Assembly (NCBI GenBank): GCA_019400425.1
Contig: JAFREE010000108.1
Coordinates: forward strand, 20,835 to 84,834
DNA: 64,000 nucleotides
Origin: Hymenochaete sp. R1
Lineage: Eukaryota > Basidiomycota > Agaricomycetes > Hymenochaetales > Hymenochaetaceae
Direction: 5' to 3'
Shown here: piece by piece, positions 27,855-40,921 of the stretch
Position numbering within the stretch: the first letter of the stretch is position 1
Layout of the letters: every line of letters starts with the position of its first letter
Position numbers and translations under genes: made by a program
The notes under the pieces: model-generated
Databases searched by the model: none
What the model was told of the DNA's origin: nothing
What the model saw: only the letters and a program-made list of their open reading frames with translations

Positions 27855-28741
27855 TCAGAGGACCGCCAAGACGCCTGCGAACAGCCCACCTAGGAGCGTC
27901 GCTGCGCCCGGTACCAGCAGTCCTTTCTTAGTCCCCGAGCTCGAGCTCGATCCCGATCCCGAGGCAGTAGCAGACGCAGCCACCGCCCCCGATCCCGACG
28001 CACCAGACCCGGACCCAGACCCAGACCCAGCGACAGCCCCGCCCGTCTCGATCGCAACAGGCATAGCATACACAACCCCCGTCGTCGTCATCGTCAACGC
28101 GCCCTCAAAGTCCGCCTCGGTCTCCTCCGGCGTGTTCTCGACGTACACGTTCGTGCACGACGCGGGGAGCGGGGAGGCGTTCGAGCCGAGCGCGGCGTTG
28201 TCGATGGAGGCGAACCCGCAGACGACGCCCTCCGAGAAGGTGTACGAGGACTCGGTTTGGTAGACGTTGACGGAGACGTGCGTGGCGTCTTGGACGACGG
28301 TGACTGTGTGAGCGAGCGAGCGAGTGAGGTTAGTTCGTGTACTTTTTTTTTCTTTGAAGCGAGAAAGAGGAGGGGGAAAAAGGGAAAAGAGAGCGTGAAC
28401 GTACTTGTCTGCTCATACGTCTCCGTACCGTAAACGTCATCACTATACGTTTCCCCGTAGCTCACGACATACGTCGTCCCATCCGCACCTGTGCCTACAA
28501 CCTGCCCCTCGAGGCCAAGATCGAACTCAGCTGCGGGCAGGTCGCTGGAGTCTTCTGCGTCGATGACGCCAAAGACGAGATTGGCGGTCGTTGCCGGGTC
28601 GGGGGATGGAGCGGCGAACGCGCCTGTTCAGGGAGAGGGGTTGTTCAGAAGGTTTACTAAGGAAGTATGTGAGAAGCATGAGGACGTACTACGGATGAAG
28701 AGGGCGAGGAGAGAGGCTTTGACGGTGTTTGTGAAGATCAT
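27855..28741 (-). CDS. GPI-anchored secreted protein, family A (copy 1)
   Basis: Three exons (28741-28690, 28623-28405, 28303-27855) give 239 residues. A signal peptide (MIFTNTVKASLLALF) precedes a mature part containing GQVVGTGADGTTYVVSY and VTVVQDATHVSVNVY. Then comes a Ser/Gly/Ala-rich stretch and a hydrophobic tail (LLGGLFAGVLAVL) with nothing after it, the typical signal for a GPI anchor. The protein shares layout, both intron phases (1 and 1) and the motif pair GxGxxGxTxxxxxY / VTxVxDxTHxSxxxx with genes at 40148 and 55946 and the pseudogene at 38916, so four copies of one family lie in this window. It should sit on the outer plasma membrane or cell wall. No known enzyme motif was recognised; function is unknown. 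This copy is the most diverged and has two extra Cys. Confidence 0.75.
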
Positions 28742-30244
28742 TTTTTTATTCTTCCTTTTCAAGTGATTTGTTTTGAATGTTTTTGTGCTGTGTTGTAGAC
28801 TTGCTTTCCTTCCTTCGAGCCAAAGAACGACTGGGAATGTGCAGAGCGAGCGAGTGGAACGAACGAATGAAGGAGGAAGGGGCAAGGGCAGCGAGCAACG
28901 CAACGCAGAGGGGCAAGGGAAAATTGAGAACAAGACAACGCCATCAAAGACAACGGTCGACCCAGTTCTTATACTCCGGATCCTCCCAGTTAAGGTACTC
29001 CTGCCCAGACAGACCCAGTTGAGCCCAGTTCCCCGCGCTACGCCCATATCCACGCGCAACAACTAAATCCCCCGACGTTGATGCGCCAGGCACACTTGCA
29101 CTGCTTATGCGCACTGTGAGCAGTCCCGTCTCGTCCATCCAGTCTCAAAAGCACAGAGAAACAACACGGCGGGGAGAAACACACGTACGCGATCAGACGA
29201 CGTGGTAGGAAGAACGAATTCGCGCCCGGGAAGGAGTCGTTGTGGATCAATTAGCACTGCCTCCGCTCGTTGTCGCTACAGTTTCCCGCCGTGGTCTTTG
29301 CGTCCTCGTCGCCGTTGTTGCGTATGTATTGGACCCGAGCATGCCTCTCAGCACCGCCAGTGAGTGAGGGAACTGAGCCCGACTGACCGACCGACTTGCG
29401 CGGGTTACTAGTTATGAGTTGCTGTTGGTTGTAAGAGGTAAAGTACGAGATCCGAGCCGTTGCTTGCTGATGCTAATGTCGTCGTCTTGTTAAGTGGTAA
29501 AGTGGTAAAATCAAGACATCAAATACCAGTAGCACTGGTGTTGCTGATGGTGATGGTAAGTTTCTTGAAGCTTCCTTTCAACACGCTACACTCCCCGTAC
29601 GAGACTAGGACATGGGATGGATGATGATCAATCGCCGGATCGTCAAGAGCGCGCGTTGATGATGAACGCAAGTCAAGTCACACTGGCTCACAGTGTGCGC
29701 CTCGCGCCTGGCAACGGTATTTCAAATTCCTAGCATATTCCAAACCATCCCTGTCACTATTGAGCGAGAAGAACAGACAAACGCGCAGGTGTCGCCGTTT
29801 CCTCATCCTCCTTATCCAACAATTCGAGCAATCAAGTAGTCAAACTCGAATTCATATCCATTTCAACGTACAGCAAGACCACCAAGCAAAGAATGAAGGA
29901 AAGAAAACGAAAGGAAGAACGAAGATAACATAAAAACACATGATTTGACAAGATATAACAAAAGGCACCGCTCTAACGGTTGCACATGGAACATAATCAC
30001 AAATGATGAGTCAAAAAAAGAGAAAGAAATAGTGAACGAAATGAAAGGGGAGAATGGTTATCAAATGGTTATATGGGTGCTGTGTTCGTGTATGCATATT
30101 GCATGAAAGAAAACGAAGGCAGTGGAAGCACAAAATTGGATATAAACAACGGTGAAATGAAAGAGAAAAAACAAAACCCAACGGAAATGCAGGGACAATA
30201 CGAGCGAAGTCAAACGAACGAACGAGGCTAAATCATCCTGAACC
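28742..30244. other. Intergenic, no gene seen
   Basis: This 1.5 kb gap is flanked on the right by the 3' end of the Set3-like gene. The right part (about 29880-30230) is purine-rich and AT-rich, as expected of a 3' flank. No coding frame with support was found. Confidence 0.4.
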
Positions 30245-33200
30245 CTATCGCCTTCCGCCTCTCACCCAACCCCGAGGCCTTCCCATACTACGTCCCCTTG
30301 GAGGTAAAGGTGGCGGAGGCGAATGCCTATCCCTATCGTACTCCCCCCGCCCAACCTTACGATCCAGCTCCCTATCCCTCGCACGCACCCTCTCCCTCTC
30401 TCTGTCATAGTCATGCACCCTGTCCCTATCGCGGTCCCGCTCATGATCACGCGACCTATCGCGTTCTCGCTCCCTTTCATTGATGGTAGACCCGCGCCTG
30501 AAGGACGACGTTGACGTCGTAGGCGACAATGCTGATCCGTTTGGTCCACCAGTACCAACACTAACAGTACCACTGCCTACACCAACGCCAACACCCGAAC
30601 CGACGCTTCCCAGAACGGGCGTGCTTGAGGGTGGTCCAGCTGATCCTCTCAAAGCACGCGGTCCACTCGGAGGCGGATGTCTTGCCGAAGCTGTTGCCAC
30701 GCTCGATCCAAGCCCAAGACCAGCATTCATCCGCGCCATCAAGCCCGTCGGCGCAGCAGAAGGCGGAGGCGTAGTCCCCGCTCCAAAGTCTGGGGAGTTT
30801 GGTATTGGTGTCAACGACGACCCGCGTCCTTGAGATCCCGAAACATTGATGTTAACATGGATGGGCTCTCCTGGTTTTCCACCTGCCTGAGGCTGAGCTT
30901 GCGACCAACGAGTGAGCATCGCTTTGGGGCCGGTGGGCGGAGCAGGCGATAAGGAGCGACGGGCAGAAACAGCTCTCGGCGCTTTCGGAGGCATCTCTTC
31001 CCTCTGTGCCTGGACTGCCGAGAAACGAGTCGAGTTAGCATTAGCAAAGGCAGCGGGACGAGGGTTCGGCGTATACGGCGTGGTATAGTCACCCTGTTGC
31101 TGTTGCTGGGATTGTTGTCGCGGTTGAGAGACCGACAAACGGCGAGCCGTTGCCGCGGGAGATGGCCAATGACTACTTGTTATCTCCCCATCTTCTTCGC
31201 CTGGAGGCGTCGGAGCACGTTCAGGTTCAACACTCCTTTGAGGCGTTGATGTGGATCGCAGAGTGAGTCGTGGTGAGCTGGATGCACGCTGGTCCTTAAC
31301 AATGTTCGAGGATACAGTACTGGTAGCTGACGGTGCTTTCAGCGGTGGCAAACCCTTGCCTAAGATCTCCGGAGAAGCCATCTTCAGTCCTGGGATCAAA
31401 GGATCTCCATTGTCATTGACGGGTGCCGGTACTGGTGGGGACGTGGACGAGCTCGCCTTGAATGATTGGAATGGTGCAAAGCTCTTGACTGAGGTGATGA
31501 GTTTTGTTAATGACTCCATCGATGGTGACGACCGAGCCGCCCCTATCGCCGGCGCGGTTGAGATTACTGGGTCGACCACCTGAGTAGATGGAGTACGAGG
31601 TGCTTCGTCTCCTCGTTCTTGATCATGCTCACGCTCCGTCCCATCTCCATCTGCAATCGATCGATTCCCAGTCGTCTCGGTTGAAACCACGCCTGCACTT
31701 GGTGTCACCGGGCTCGCCAACGCTGCCTTCGCAGCGGCAGCAGCTTCCGCTTCCTCCCGCTCCTTCTTCTTACGTTGCCTGTAATCGGCCATCGTTCGAC
31801 GGACTTTTGTAGGTTCAGTAGGAGCGGCAGTGGTTAGCTGCGGACTGGCGAGGGGGTCGACTTCCATTGCATCGTGGTCGTGCACCTCATCGTGTGCTTG
31901 GGTGTCATCTGATTTAGGGAGAGCAGAAATAGGGCCTGGGGCTGGGGTTGATGATTCGACTGGATCTTCCGAGGACGGCCGGAAGTCGGTCTGTACTGTA
32001 AGGGGTGAAGCAGAACTCCTTGCTTTTTCATCATTGCTTAGCTTCTCGATCGAGGCTTGTATGACAGTGTCAGCAGGTAGAAAGTAGTGAATAAACGAAC
32101 ATAAGGACATACCATTCCCTTCCTCCCTCTGATCCTCGATGCTATTTGTAGCTTCAGACACATTGCTGATCTCCTTCTCGCCAACGACATCCTCTTCTAC
32201 CTCTGGAACGGGCGACTCTGGCGATGATCGTTCCTCGACTTGAGCTTCCACAAGTGCGGCATCGGGGTCCAGTTCCGTCTCTCTGTCCGCCACGTTCTTG
32301 GGCTCCGATTCCGGGTCATGATTAGGTTCGGGTCCGATTTCACCCTCAACTTGCATCTCCATCTTCAATTCTTCCACGACCTCTCGTTCGGCTTCATCAT
32401 CTCCATCAACATCCATACCATCTCCCTTCCCCGTATTCTGACTCAGGCTCGAACTCGAACGGCGAGAAACAGACCGACCTCGATTTTCCTCCGCCTTCTC
32501 TTCCTCTCGTCGGTCGACCCCGTCACCATCCTCAAGTTGCAACGCATTTCCCTTCGTAAGTGCTGCAGCCTCCATCAGCTCCTCCTTGAACAGCATCAAC
32601 GGGCTCTCCACAGTGGGTACTGCCGCCGCATCGACAGCGTTCCCCGTGACCATATCTCCTTCACGAGCACCTTCGTCTTCCCGGAGCTCTTGTTCGTGGT
32701 CTGAATCTGGCGCGTGTTCTTGCTCGTGCACCTGCTTGGCCCGGGTGCGCTTGCTCTGCCTCTCCTTCGGCGCTGACGTCTTCGGCTGCTTCTTCCGACG
32801 TCTAGGGCTCGAGCGAGTCGACCTTGGTATATCCTCCTCGGGCAGTGCTTCATGTTCGGGAGTGAAATTGTCGCGGTCCAAGTCCAAGCACGCTTGAGAG
32901 TGTGTGGATGGAGAACGAGAGCGCATAGGCGTTAACGAGGAGTCTACAGACCTTGGTAGGCGTCGCGGCTCGGCGTCAAGATGGGGCGAGGCTTGAAGTT
33001 GTTGGCTCTTTTCAACTTCGTCAGCTTCAGCCTGTTCGTCGTCCCCTACACCTTCAAGACCATCCCCACTCACTGCTGCACCAACATTAGCTTCTTCAAC
33101 AACGAGGGCAGGTGCCGTTCCTTCCCTGGAAACAGTCTCGTTCCTTGACAACGGCTGAGATACGAGAGGAGATAGTGAAGAGAACGACGTCGAAGCGGCG

Positions 33201-36200
33201 CGGCTTTGGCTCCGACCGCGAGACTGAGATCGAGACTGAGCTTGACTTGCACTTCGACCTCGATTCTGCATCCGAGGAGTAAGTTGAGCTTCGTTACCGT
33301 TGCGGTCACTGGCGTTTCGCGATTGAAGTTGATCATCCAGAGATTGAAGACCCTGAGTAACAATCGGTGTTGGCGTTCTTTCACATTCGACATCGATGCC
33401 CGCCGACTCCTTCCGCACGTCCGCTGCCCCAGCATCAGACAATGGCGGCGAGGCGGTCCGGGCTTTCTCCACCAGGGCCTTAGCCGGTCTTCCTCTCTTC
33501 TTCTTCACCTCCTTCCTCACACTGCCGTCATCGATCATATCGACCTCCATAGCGTTGGCATTTGTGATCGAGTCGTTAACCGCCCTTTCCTCATTTCGCC
33601 TCAGGTCACACTTATCCTCATGTTTGCTCTCGGTCCCGATTCCATCCATCTGCACAGACACGACTCCCGCGTCAGTCTTTTTCGATGGTGCCTTCGCCTT
33701 CGCCTTACGCGCACCAGTGCCAGTGCGAGGAAGTCTTGGGCTTTGTTTGACAGGAGACGCGACTTCGTCTGGAAAGACTGGGTGACTGTCTTCCTCTACA
33801 GGGGATACCTGAGCGGGTGTCACGAAAGTAACTTCAGGTGCTGGAGATGGCGTTGTCGTCTGCACTTGCTCATGAACAGGTGTTCGTTCCTCTTCCTCTT
33901 CCTTACCGATTTCCGTTTCTGCCTTGGACTGAGCTCGCAGTACTTCAAGAGGCGCGGGTGTGGAAGGCTTCGAAACACTTATCCGAGGTGACACCATGAA
34001 CGAAGGGCCAGATTGTGCACCGTTCATTGCCTCGGGCCATGCAGTCGCAGACAAAGGTAGATTCGCAGGTGGCTGCACGTTCAGATTCATGTCGATGTCT
34101 AAGGAAGTAGGGGTAGGTCTAGATGAAGGCGACGCAGAGTGAGCGTTTCCGGTTTCTTCTACTTCCATCCCGACGTCTGCATCTGACACGCCTTCCTTTA
34201 CATTCTCTTTCTCAGCGTTGGCGGGTATATCGATGATTGTGGGACTTGCCCTTGCCTCTACACCGACCGGAGCGGTAACGCTGGAATTAGAACCGAGACC
34301 CAGCTCTTTCCTGGATGCATGTAAAGGCGACACGGGATGCTCGTTCAGAAGGCTGAATAAAGACGATGCACGCCTATTCGACGGAAGTGAAGGAGGCGCC
34401 AGAGCCATGGTGGTAGTAGTCGCCGTTGTCGTTGAGGGCAAGTCTATCTCAGATTCGGGCTCTGACGTCGGTTCTGTTAAGATAGAGGTGGGCCAATTAT
34501 TTATGCGAGAGTCAGGCTTCGGCGCTGGTGTAGGGGTGCGCGATGATGGGAGTGGGGGCATGCTCGCCTTACGAAGGTTCTTGTCTTGGTCATTGGCATC
34601 TATGAGAGTAAATCAAATTAGAAGATGCCAAATAGGACGAGGTGTATATAAATATGATAATAAGCATAGTAAGACGCACTTTGATCCTTCAAGACTTCGT
34701 GGACTGAACCTGGCGACGCTGGCGTGGCCGCATCCCCATCCATTTCCATCGCATCTACCTCGTTATCCTTATCCTGTACTGTACCCACCACCTCCCGCCC
34801 TTCACCTGCATTCTTCGCTCCCTCCGCCTCTTCCCTCTCTTTCCTACGTTCCGCGATCCACCTCTTGCGCATCTTCGGCGGCATCTTCTCCTCTTTCCTC
34901 CTCGTCCCTACACCAGCATCTTCATCATCCCGAGTGTCTGTGTCTGCCTTGAGGGACGAGCGAGGTGAGTGGGGCGATGGCGATGATGGAGGTGGTCTTA
35001 GGCCGAGTCCGAGACCAACAAGGTCTTCGCTGGAGGTAGAATTGACATTCTCGAGCAGCAGGTCGTTTATCCTTCCCAGCCGCCTCCCTTGATCTTTTCT
35101 GGGAGAAGCGCTCTCTACCCGTACCTCCGGAACCTCGCTAGCTGACGCGCTTCTGTTCGACATGGGAGTGGTGCTCGGATTCATCTCCTCACCTGATCGA
35201 AAAATCCCTCTTCGATCCCATTCGTCGCCCTCCTGAACCTCCACACCTTCTAGTCCACCCGCATCCTTCCCACCCACAAGCCTCGCCCTGAGCCCTCTCT
35301 TCGCACCAACGAGAGGTCCTCCCGGTTGAGGCTGCACCGAAGAGCTCCTGAGTCGTTCCTGCGCTTTCGCCTTTGCTTTCAAATGAGACCTTCTAGCAAT
35401 TTCTTGCATCTCTCGAAGACTGCCAGGGTGCTTATTCTCAATCACATCCATCTCCGAGCCTTCTATACCTTCGACTTCTTCGTCAAGGTCCGACATACCA
35501 TTCATTTGCAAGCTCGGCTTATCGATTGTGTCTCCTTCCGGTGATATTGAAAGTTCGAGAGGGCTGCTATGTGAGTACAAGTCTGGAGTCGGAGGGAAAG
35601 GGCGACCATCTGCGAAGGCTTCCATAAGTTTGAGTGCACAGTCCTTAGCTGATGAACCGCATGCACAGCTCACGAAGCTCGAACGGAGACCTTCGAGGAT
35701 CGTGCGCATTTGTAATCGAAGACGGGCAACATAGTGCGGCCTAGAAGGTGCGTAAAAACATGAATGCAATATAAAACGAAGGTAGGTGTGTTAGTGAAGA
35801 GCAGGCGGGGCAATGGGGCGGATGAAAATGAACGAGATAAAAGTGTTAAAACGCACGTCATTGTACTAGGCCCACCCCTCATACCTTCCTCAACAAGCGC
35901 AGGCAACTGATGCACAACAGCTCCATCGTCCCATTCCCATCCAAGCACAACCTCCTCCTGCGCTTTAAGATCCCTCAAAGCATACACGGCAAACTTGAGC
36001 ACTCCCTCATCGCCGTCCGCCACATCTCCTCCGGAATCGGGCCGATCGTTCAACGGGGATGCCTCGCTTGCGCCTTCTCCGTTCATTTCAGCGTCTGCGT
36101 CAACATTGGTCTCCGTGGCGTACGCATGCGAATTACGCCTCGCAACACCGCCTTTCTTCTTCTTAGAGCGGGTCGATGTTGAAGACGTGGCAACACCAGA

Positions 36201-38173
36201 GTCCTTGAAGCTGGTGCTGGCTTTAGCTTTAGCGCAGAGAACTGGTCGGAGGACGGCGTTGGGTTTGCATCCGGAACGGATGAAGCGGGCTTCGTTGCCT
36301 GTTGTGCGGGCATCGAGGGCGACGGATAGCGGTGGGGGGACGAGGTGGACGTGAGGTTTCGGCATGCCTAAATGAATTCACAGGCGAACAAGCGAGAGTT
36401 AGTAAGAAGCCGCAGCAGAAATCAAGAGAGGATTGATAATGATAAGAGTTTTTTGATGGGAAAGAGCGTGATGATAATGACGCATGATGGAAGAGGGCAC
36501 TAACCAAGATGAGCGTATCCGTTGAGTGGGTCGGCGAGATAGTGTGCGCTAGGTATTACGGTCGAGGTGAAGGGTGTAATGAGATCCTCTCCGCGGACGG
36601 CCTTGGTCGTCTGTAAGCCGTATCTGGGCAGTCGGACAGCGGCTTCAACATCACTTACAGCAGCAACGGCATCGACGTCTTTACTCCTACCCTCATTGCC
36701 ATTTACTCCATTGACAATGGCAAGGTCCCTTCCATTCCCATCCTTTTCCACGCAAACAACCTTTGCGCGTAACGGCGAAGCGGGTGGGAAGAGCGAGAAT
36801 GCGGTGACCCCGCGCCAGTTGTGTGCGGAGTCGGTGAGCTTGGCGCGCGTGGACGGATGTGGGACACGATCATCGTCGAGGGGTACATACGCACCCCGCC
36901 AATCGTCTTCGGCATCGATCAAACCGTCTCCAGGAATCGTCACCGTCTCAGTCACTCCCGACCCATTCACAACGATCCCAGCACCGCCAGCAATACCCAA
37001 TCCTGTATTCGCATTCGGAGCAGTGTTCGAACTAATGTCTGTTCCCGCGGTGGCGGGTGTCCCATCCTTATCTCTGTCGAGGTTTCCGGCAGCAACGACG
37101 GCGAGCCTTTGAGGTGCTTCAATAGTGGTTGAGGAGGACACAATTGCTGATCCCATATGAGTGCTGAACGGCTTGTTGGGGTTCCTTCTCCCTCGTCTCT
37201 TGCCCTTCTCCGAGTCCTTTCTCCCCGACCCTACGGCATTCCCCGTCCCGACGCCTCCTCCTACATCCTCCTTTCCAGGTGTGGACCTCACCCCTGCCCA
37301 TTGTTCAGCATCTCGTCTTCGCCGCTCGATCATCTCCGAATGGAGCCAGTGCTTTTGATATTGGCGTGCGATGGCGTGGTCGACTGGGCGGGGATTGCAG
37401 GAAGCGCATACCCATTCATCCGAGGCACCAATGGAGCCCTGTCTGAGACCGTAGCAGTACATATGGGACCAGGTTCGACAGCGGTCGCATTGTATCGTGT
37501 TTCCGTCATCGTGGGTGTAATCACATATACAGGAGATGTCGTCGGACTGGGCCGGCGGCGACAATTGCTGTGACTGTGGCTGACGCTGCTGTTGGGGCGT
37601 CGAGAGGAGCTGTTGATGAACATTGCGAGGGCGCTGAGGAGACGGATACCAAACGTCCGATGAAGGAGTGTGGTCGGGCGTGGGCGTTGAAAGCGGATGA
37701 AGGTGCGAAGGCGAATGTGTGATGTTGGCGAGATTCGGGGTTGTGTGGGTTGATGGCGAATGCGACGTGTTAGAGGGCCTCTTCCTCTTGGCTGGAATTT
37801 GGGGAATTGAGTGATAGTTTATATGTGAGTTGTTGAGAATGTCTGGAGAGTCGGGAAGAAGCAACGCTGAGCGACTGCTGTGGCCATTCGGCACGGGCAG
37901 CGTGGAAGCTGCAAGAGGGAGATTGGACGCCGTCGTGATGAAGTTCTGGCGGTAGTTGCGTCTTCGTCGTCTTCGTCGTTGTCGTCGTTGTCGCCTGTTG
38001 TCGTCGTTGTGAAAATTGTACTCGTCGTCGAGGCGGGATGCGAATGATGGATGAGGGCAGGATGATGGTGGTGGTAAGAGGCGAAGGGATGTAAAATACA
38101 GAAAACGGTGGTCGTCTCTGAGTCTGAGTCTCTCGTCCCAGCAGCTACTCGTGGTGGGTCCATTCAGTCCCAT
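30245..38173 (-). CDS. Set3-type chromatin protein with PHD finger and atypical SET domain
   Basis: Exons 38173-36505, 36367-35857, 35740-34680 and 34599-30245 give 2,531 residues. A PHD finger near residues 210-260 starts CICDYTHDDG and keeps the Cys4-His-Cys3 pattern. A SET domain spans about 470-740: YGLQTTKAVRGEDL, then ARFIRSGCKPNAVLRPV, then FAVYALRDLKAQEEVVLGWEW. The usual NHxxxPN is replaced by AR...CKPN, as in yeast Set3 and animal MLL5, which are thought to lack methyltransferase activity. The Set3 complex is a histone deacetylase complex, with the PHD reading methylated H3K4. The remaining ~1,700 residues are disordered (acidic, Ser/Pro- and Gln-rich) and end in RE/RD/RS-rich repeats and GRPRGWVRGGRR. 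A 57-base stopless candidate intron lies at 32112-32056; splicing it would give 2,512 residues. The exact N-terminus is uncertain. Confidence 0.85.
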
Positions 38174-38915
38174 TTCGGCAATCTATTTTCAAGCTCCGAC
38201 CACGCTGACTAAGCCACTGACTCGCGTTTACTCGCTCCTGATCGCCACAGTCGCCACCATCTCTCTTTCTTTCTCTCTCGGATCTCACATTCTCACTTTC
38301 ACTTCAGATACGCAACTGCAAGCTACTCCGTACTGAGCTATTCATTCCGATCTCAGGCCGTATCAACAGTGCACCCTCACGGTCGCCACCGTTTGTTGAG
38401 CTCTTTGACTTTGTACTCATCAGCACGTATGATTTATCTCGTACGTAGCGACTCTCAGTGCGTCAAAGGACCAGTGGTTGATGATGTCGCACTCTTAGAA
38501 ATGAAACGTACGCCTACGTTTGATGATGCATTCAACCAAGATCAAGGTGTTATCGTGGCCTCCACTCTTTTGTTCGTCAAAGGACCACCGAAATCTCGAT
38601 CACAATGAAATGTTGCAGATGCAGTCAAAACGCTCAAAGGCACAGACACAGACAATGCCGATGCCACATTAGAGCGTCTGTGCCAGTACGAACTGTAGCC
38701 AGCTTTCACAATAAGGATCTAAACCAAGAGGGAAACGGTATGTGCTCTGCGTCGGGATGCGTCTGCAGTCTTCCACTCTTTTCCATGCACTTTATCGAAC
38801 GAGTGAAAATGTATTGGAACCAAGCCTTGTGCATCTCAGAACGGCCAGACCCCCCTCAAATGCTACGTTACAGATCAAATTGGACACTTGCCAGTGTAAT
38901 ATGAACTGGCCACCA
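38174..38915. other. Intergenic, no gene seen
   Basis: This gap is the upstream region of the Set3-like gene; its left part is rich in CTCTCT/TTTCTCTC. Short frames on the plus strand lack similarity or splice partners. Confidence 0.4.
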
Positions 38916-39589
38916 TCATATACACCAAATCACCGCGAACGAAATCAAAGTCTCTAACCCAAAGACAATCCACGGAACCGCAACCAAACCACCCGAGTCC
39001 GAATCCTGCCCTTGCGCCGCCTTCGCACTCAGTAGACCGGGGTCCTGCTTCTAGCATAAACGTCCGCAGATGCGAATCTTGCTTCTCCGCTTGCATGTAT
39101 CGGGACGTCGAACGTGTCGTTGTCGGTCCCTCCAACTCTTCCTCGACGTACGTACTCAGCCCTACCTTTGCTCTCACCGCCTGCGCCGAACGTATATTCG
39201 GGTACAAAGGTGTACATTGACGCGAAATACGTGAATCCTCGGACGAGAGACAGGCGTGTGGAGTCTTCGACAAGGGTGACTACCACATGACAAATGGGCA
39301 AAACTCAATAAACGAAGATAATAGGAGACTATGAGGGTGCATACACAGTGCAGTGCCGTCAAAGACTGCATTCCCTTCGCTATCTGTAAGTGGTCCCACC
39401 CGTATCCGCACCAATCACTTCGCCTGCATACGTGAGACTCTGGCCTACACCTGATGTTGAGGTAGAAATTGGTCGGACGACACCTATTTTGAGGGAAGGA
39501 TTGCTATCGCTCTGTGGGAAAGCAAGGGCATCTAGAACAAAACCCACTCTTTGATTCAGTACGCCAGAAGAAAAGATGAAGCGAAGCAA
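38916..39589 (-). pseudogene. Decayed copy of the GPI-anchored family A
   Basis: A recognisable relative of the genes at 40148 and 55946 with several lesions. The exon-2 equivalent starts at 39531 after a CTAG acceptor and reads into LTYAGEVIGADTGGTTY, then runs into a stop. About nine codons present in the relatives are missing, and the matching DSEGNAVFDGT continues in another frame. The exon-3 equivalent keeps VTLVEDSTRLSL, but the following VEEELEG block lies in a second frame. The tail (LVAVPWIVFGLETLISFAVIW, ending at 38916) lies in a third. No signal-peptide exon like those of the relatives was found upstream. At least two frame disruptions and a deletion make it very unlikely to be functional. 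Confidence 0.75.
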
Positions 39590-40147
39590 GGACGTACGGA
39601 AAGGCGTTTATGTGAAAGGTATCGTGATCATACGTGATTGAGGGGAGATCAGGGAGGGAAGGTAAGGGTAAAAGGCATTTCTCCTGATGTGCTCTCTGCT
39701 GACTATCCATTATGTACCATTGCCAAACCTACTGATTTATCGAGCTGCAACGGACTCTTTCGTAAGCTGGCGCTATTCTTACTCGAGTTCCGTGCCCACA
39801 ATTTGTATTTCAGAAGCTTTTCTTCTCGATCATCCTCACGATTTGCATGAATGATGCCTTGTATTTATAGCTGGACTCAGATAGACGGAACGGAAAAACG
39901 GAGATAGATTGCCGGCTGATAGAGTAGAGCACCCCGAAGTTTTTCGCGTGCTTCTGCTACGGAGACGGAGGATGAGCAGAAGAGCGCGCCCTTGCTTTTC
40001 CTGCCTTGTGCTTGAGCTTCGGACTTCCCAACCATAGAATCGACTGCGAGTAGAAAACAATAACATATATTCATCATGAAAACATCAATATCGAGCACAA
40101 AAACTTGAAAAGGTAGATCACACATCATACATTGTAAGGATTTTTGT
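39590..40147. other. Intergenic between family A pseudogene and intact copy
   Basis: This gap probably covers the lost first exon of the pseudogene and the 3' flank of the next copy. No clear signal-peptide exon can be found. Confidence 0.35.
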
Positions 40148-40921
40148 TCACCAAACCGCCAACGAACCAAGCAGCGCCCCTAACCCTAAGACGGTCCACG
40201 ACATCCCATTCAAAGCAGCTCCCGATCCTTGCGTCGCACTTGGCGAGCCTGTATCTGCCGTCCCAGAATGAATGATAACAGGTACAGCCGCCGCCGTCCC
40301 ACTCGTTGTAGTTGTATACGTCGCAAAAAATGTGGTCGGGGTACCAGATTCTACCACCCCGCCTTCCAACCCCTCTTCTACACACACCGCCCCGCCATCT
40401 GCGCTCAGAGTACATTGGGTCACGAGAGTGAGCGTCGTGGGGCCTGCTGGGAAGTCTTGGAAGATGGAGAGGTGCGTCGAGTCTTCAACAACGGTGACTG
40501 GGGAAAGGAACGCGTAAAGTCAAAAGTGCCAATCAGAGCGTTCACATAATAAATTTAATTAGAAGCTTGAAAAATCGGGAGAGGACGTACATGTTCCGCT
40601 CGTTGTGAAAGATGGCTTCCCTTCGCTATCCGTGCCCGTAACAGCATAAGATAGAGCAAACGTCGTTTCTCCGTTCGATCCCGTCCCTTCTATCTCGCCT
40701 TCATATCTTAAGCTTCCCTGTGCATCTGGTGTCACAGTAGGAGATGCAGGAGATACGTCTAACACGAGCGAGGTCGTCACATCCGCGAAAACGCCTGCTA
40801 TAACGTCCATATTCGGTCAACTTCATTTTTAACGGAGCTTGACTTGATAAAGGAAGGGCGCACAACGCAGGAAGCAAAGGACCCCAAGTAGTAGGAACGA
40901 GAAGGCTTTCGCGGGCGGCAT
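40148..40921 (-). CDS. GPI-anchored secreted protein, family A (copy 2)
   Basis: Exons 40921-40864, 40794-40591 and 40497-40148 give 203 residues. A strong signal peptide (MPPAKAFSFLLLGVLCFL) ends near residue 23. The mature part has GSLRYEGEIEGTGSNG, VTVVEDSTHLSIFQDF, then CTLSADGGAVCVEEGLEGG with two close Cys. A short Thr/Ser/Gly stretch leads to a hydrophobic end (SWTVLGLGALLGSLAVW), a probable GPI signal. It is clearly the nearest relative of the gene at 55946 and of the decayed copy just downstream (38916-39589), which suggests a local tandem duplication. Introns keep phases 1 and 1. A small, secreted, surface-anchored protein of unknown function. Confidence 0.8.

Noticed and set aside
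33206..33991. 261-codon plus-strand frame and several others opposite the Set3-like gene
   Set aside because: They are antisense shadows of a low-complexity coding exon; the residue composition simply mirrors the Ser/Glu-rich codons of the real gene.
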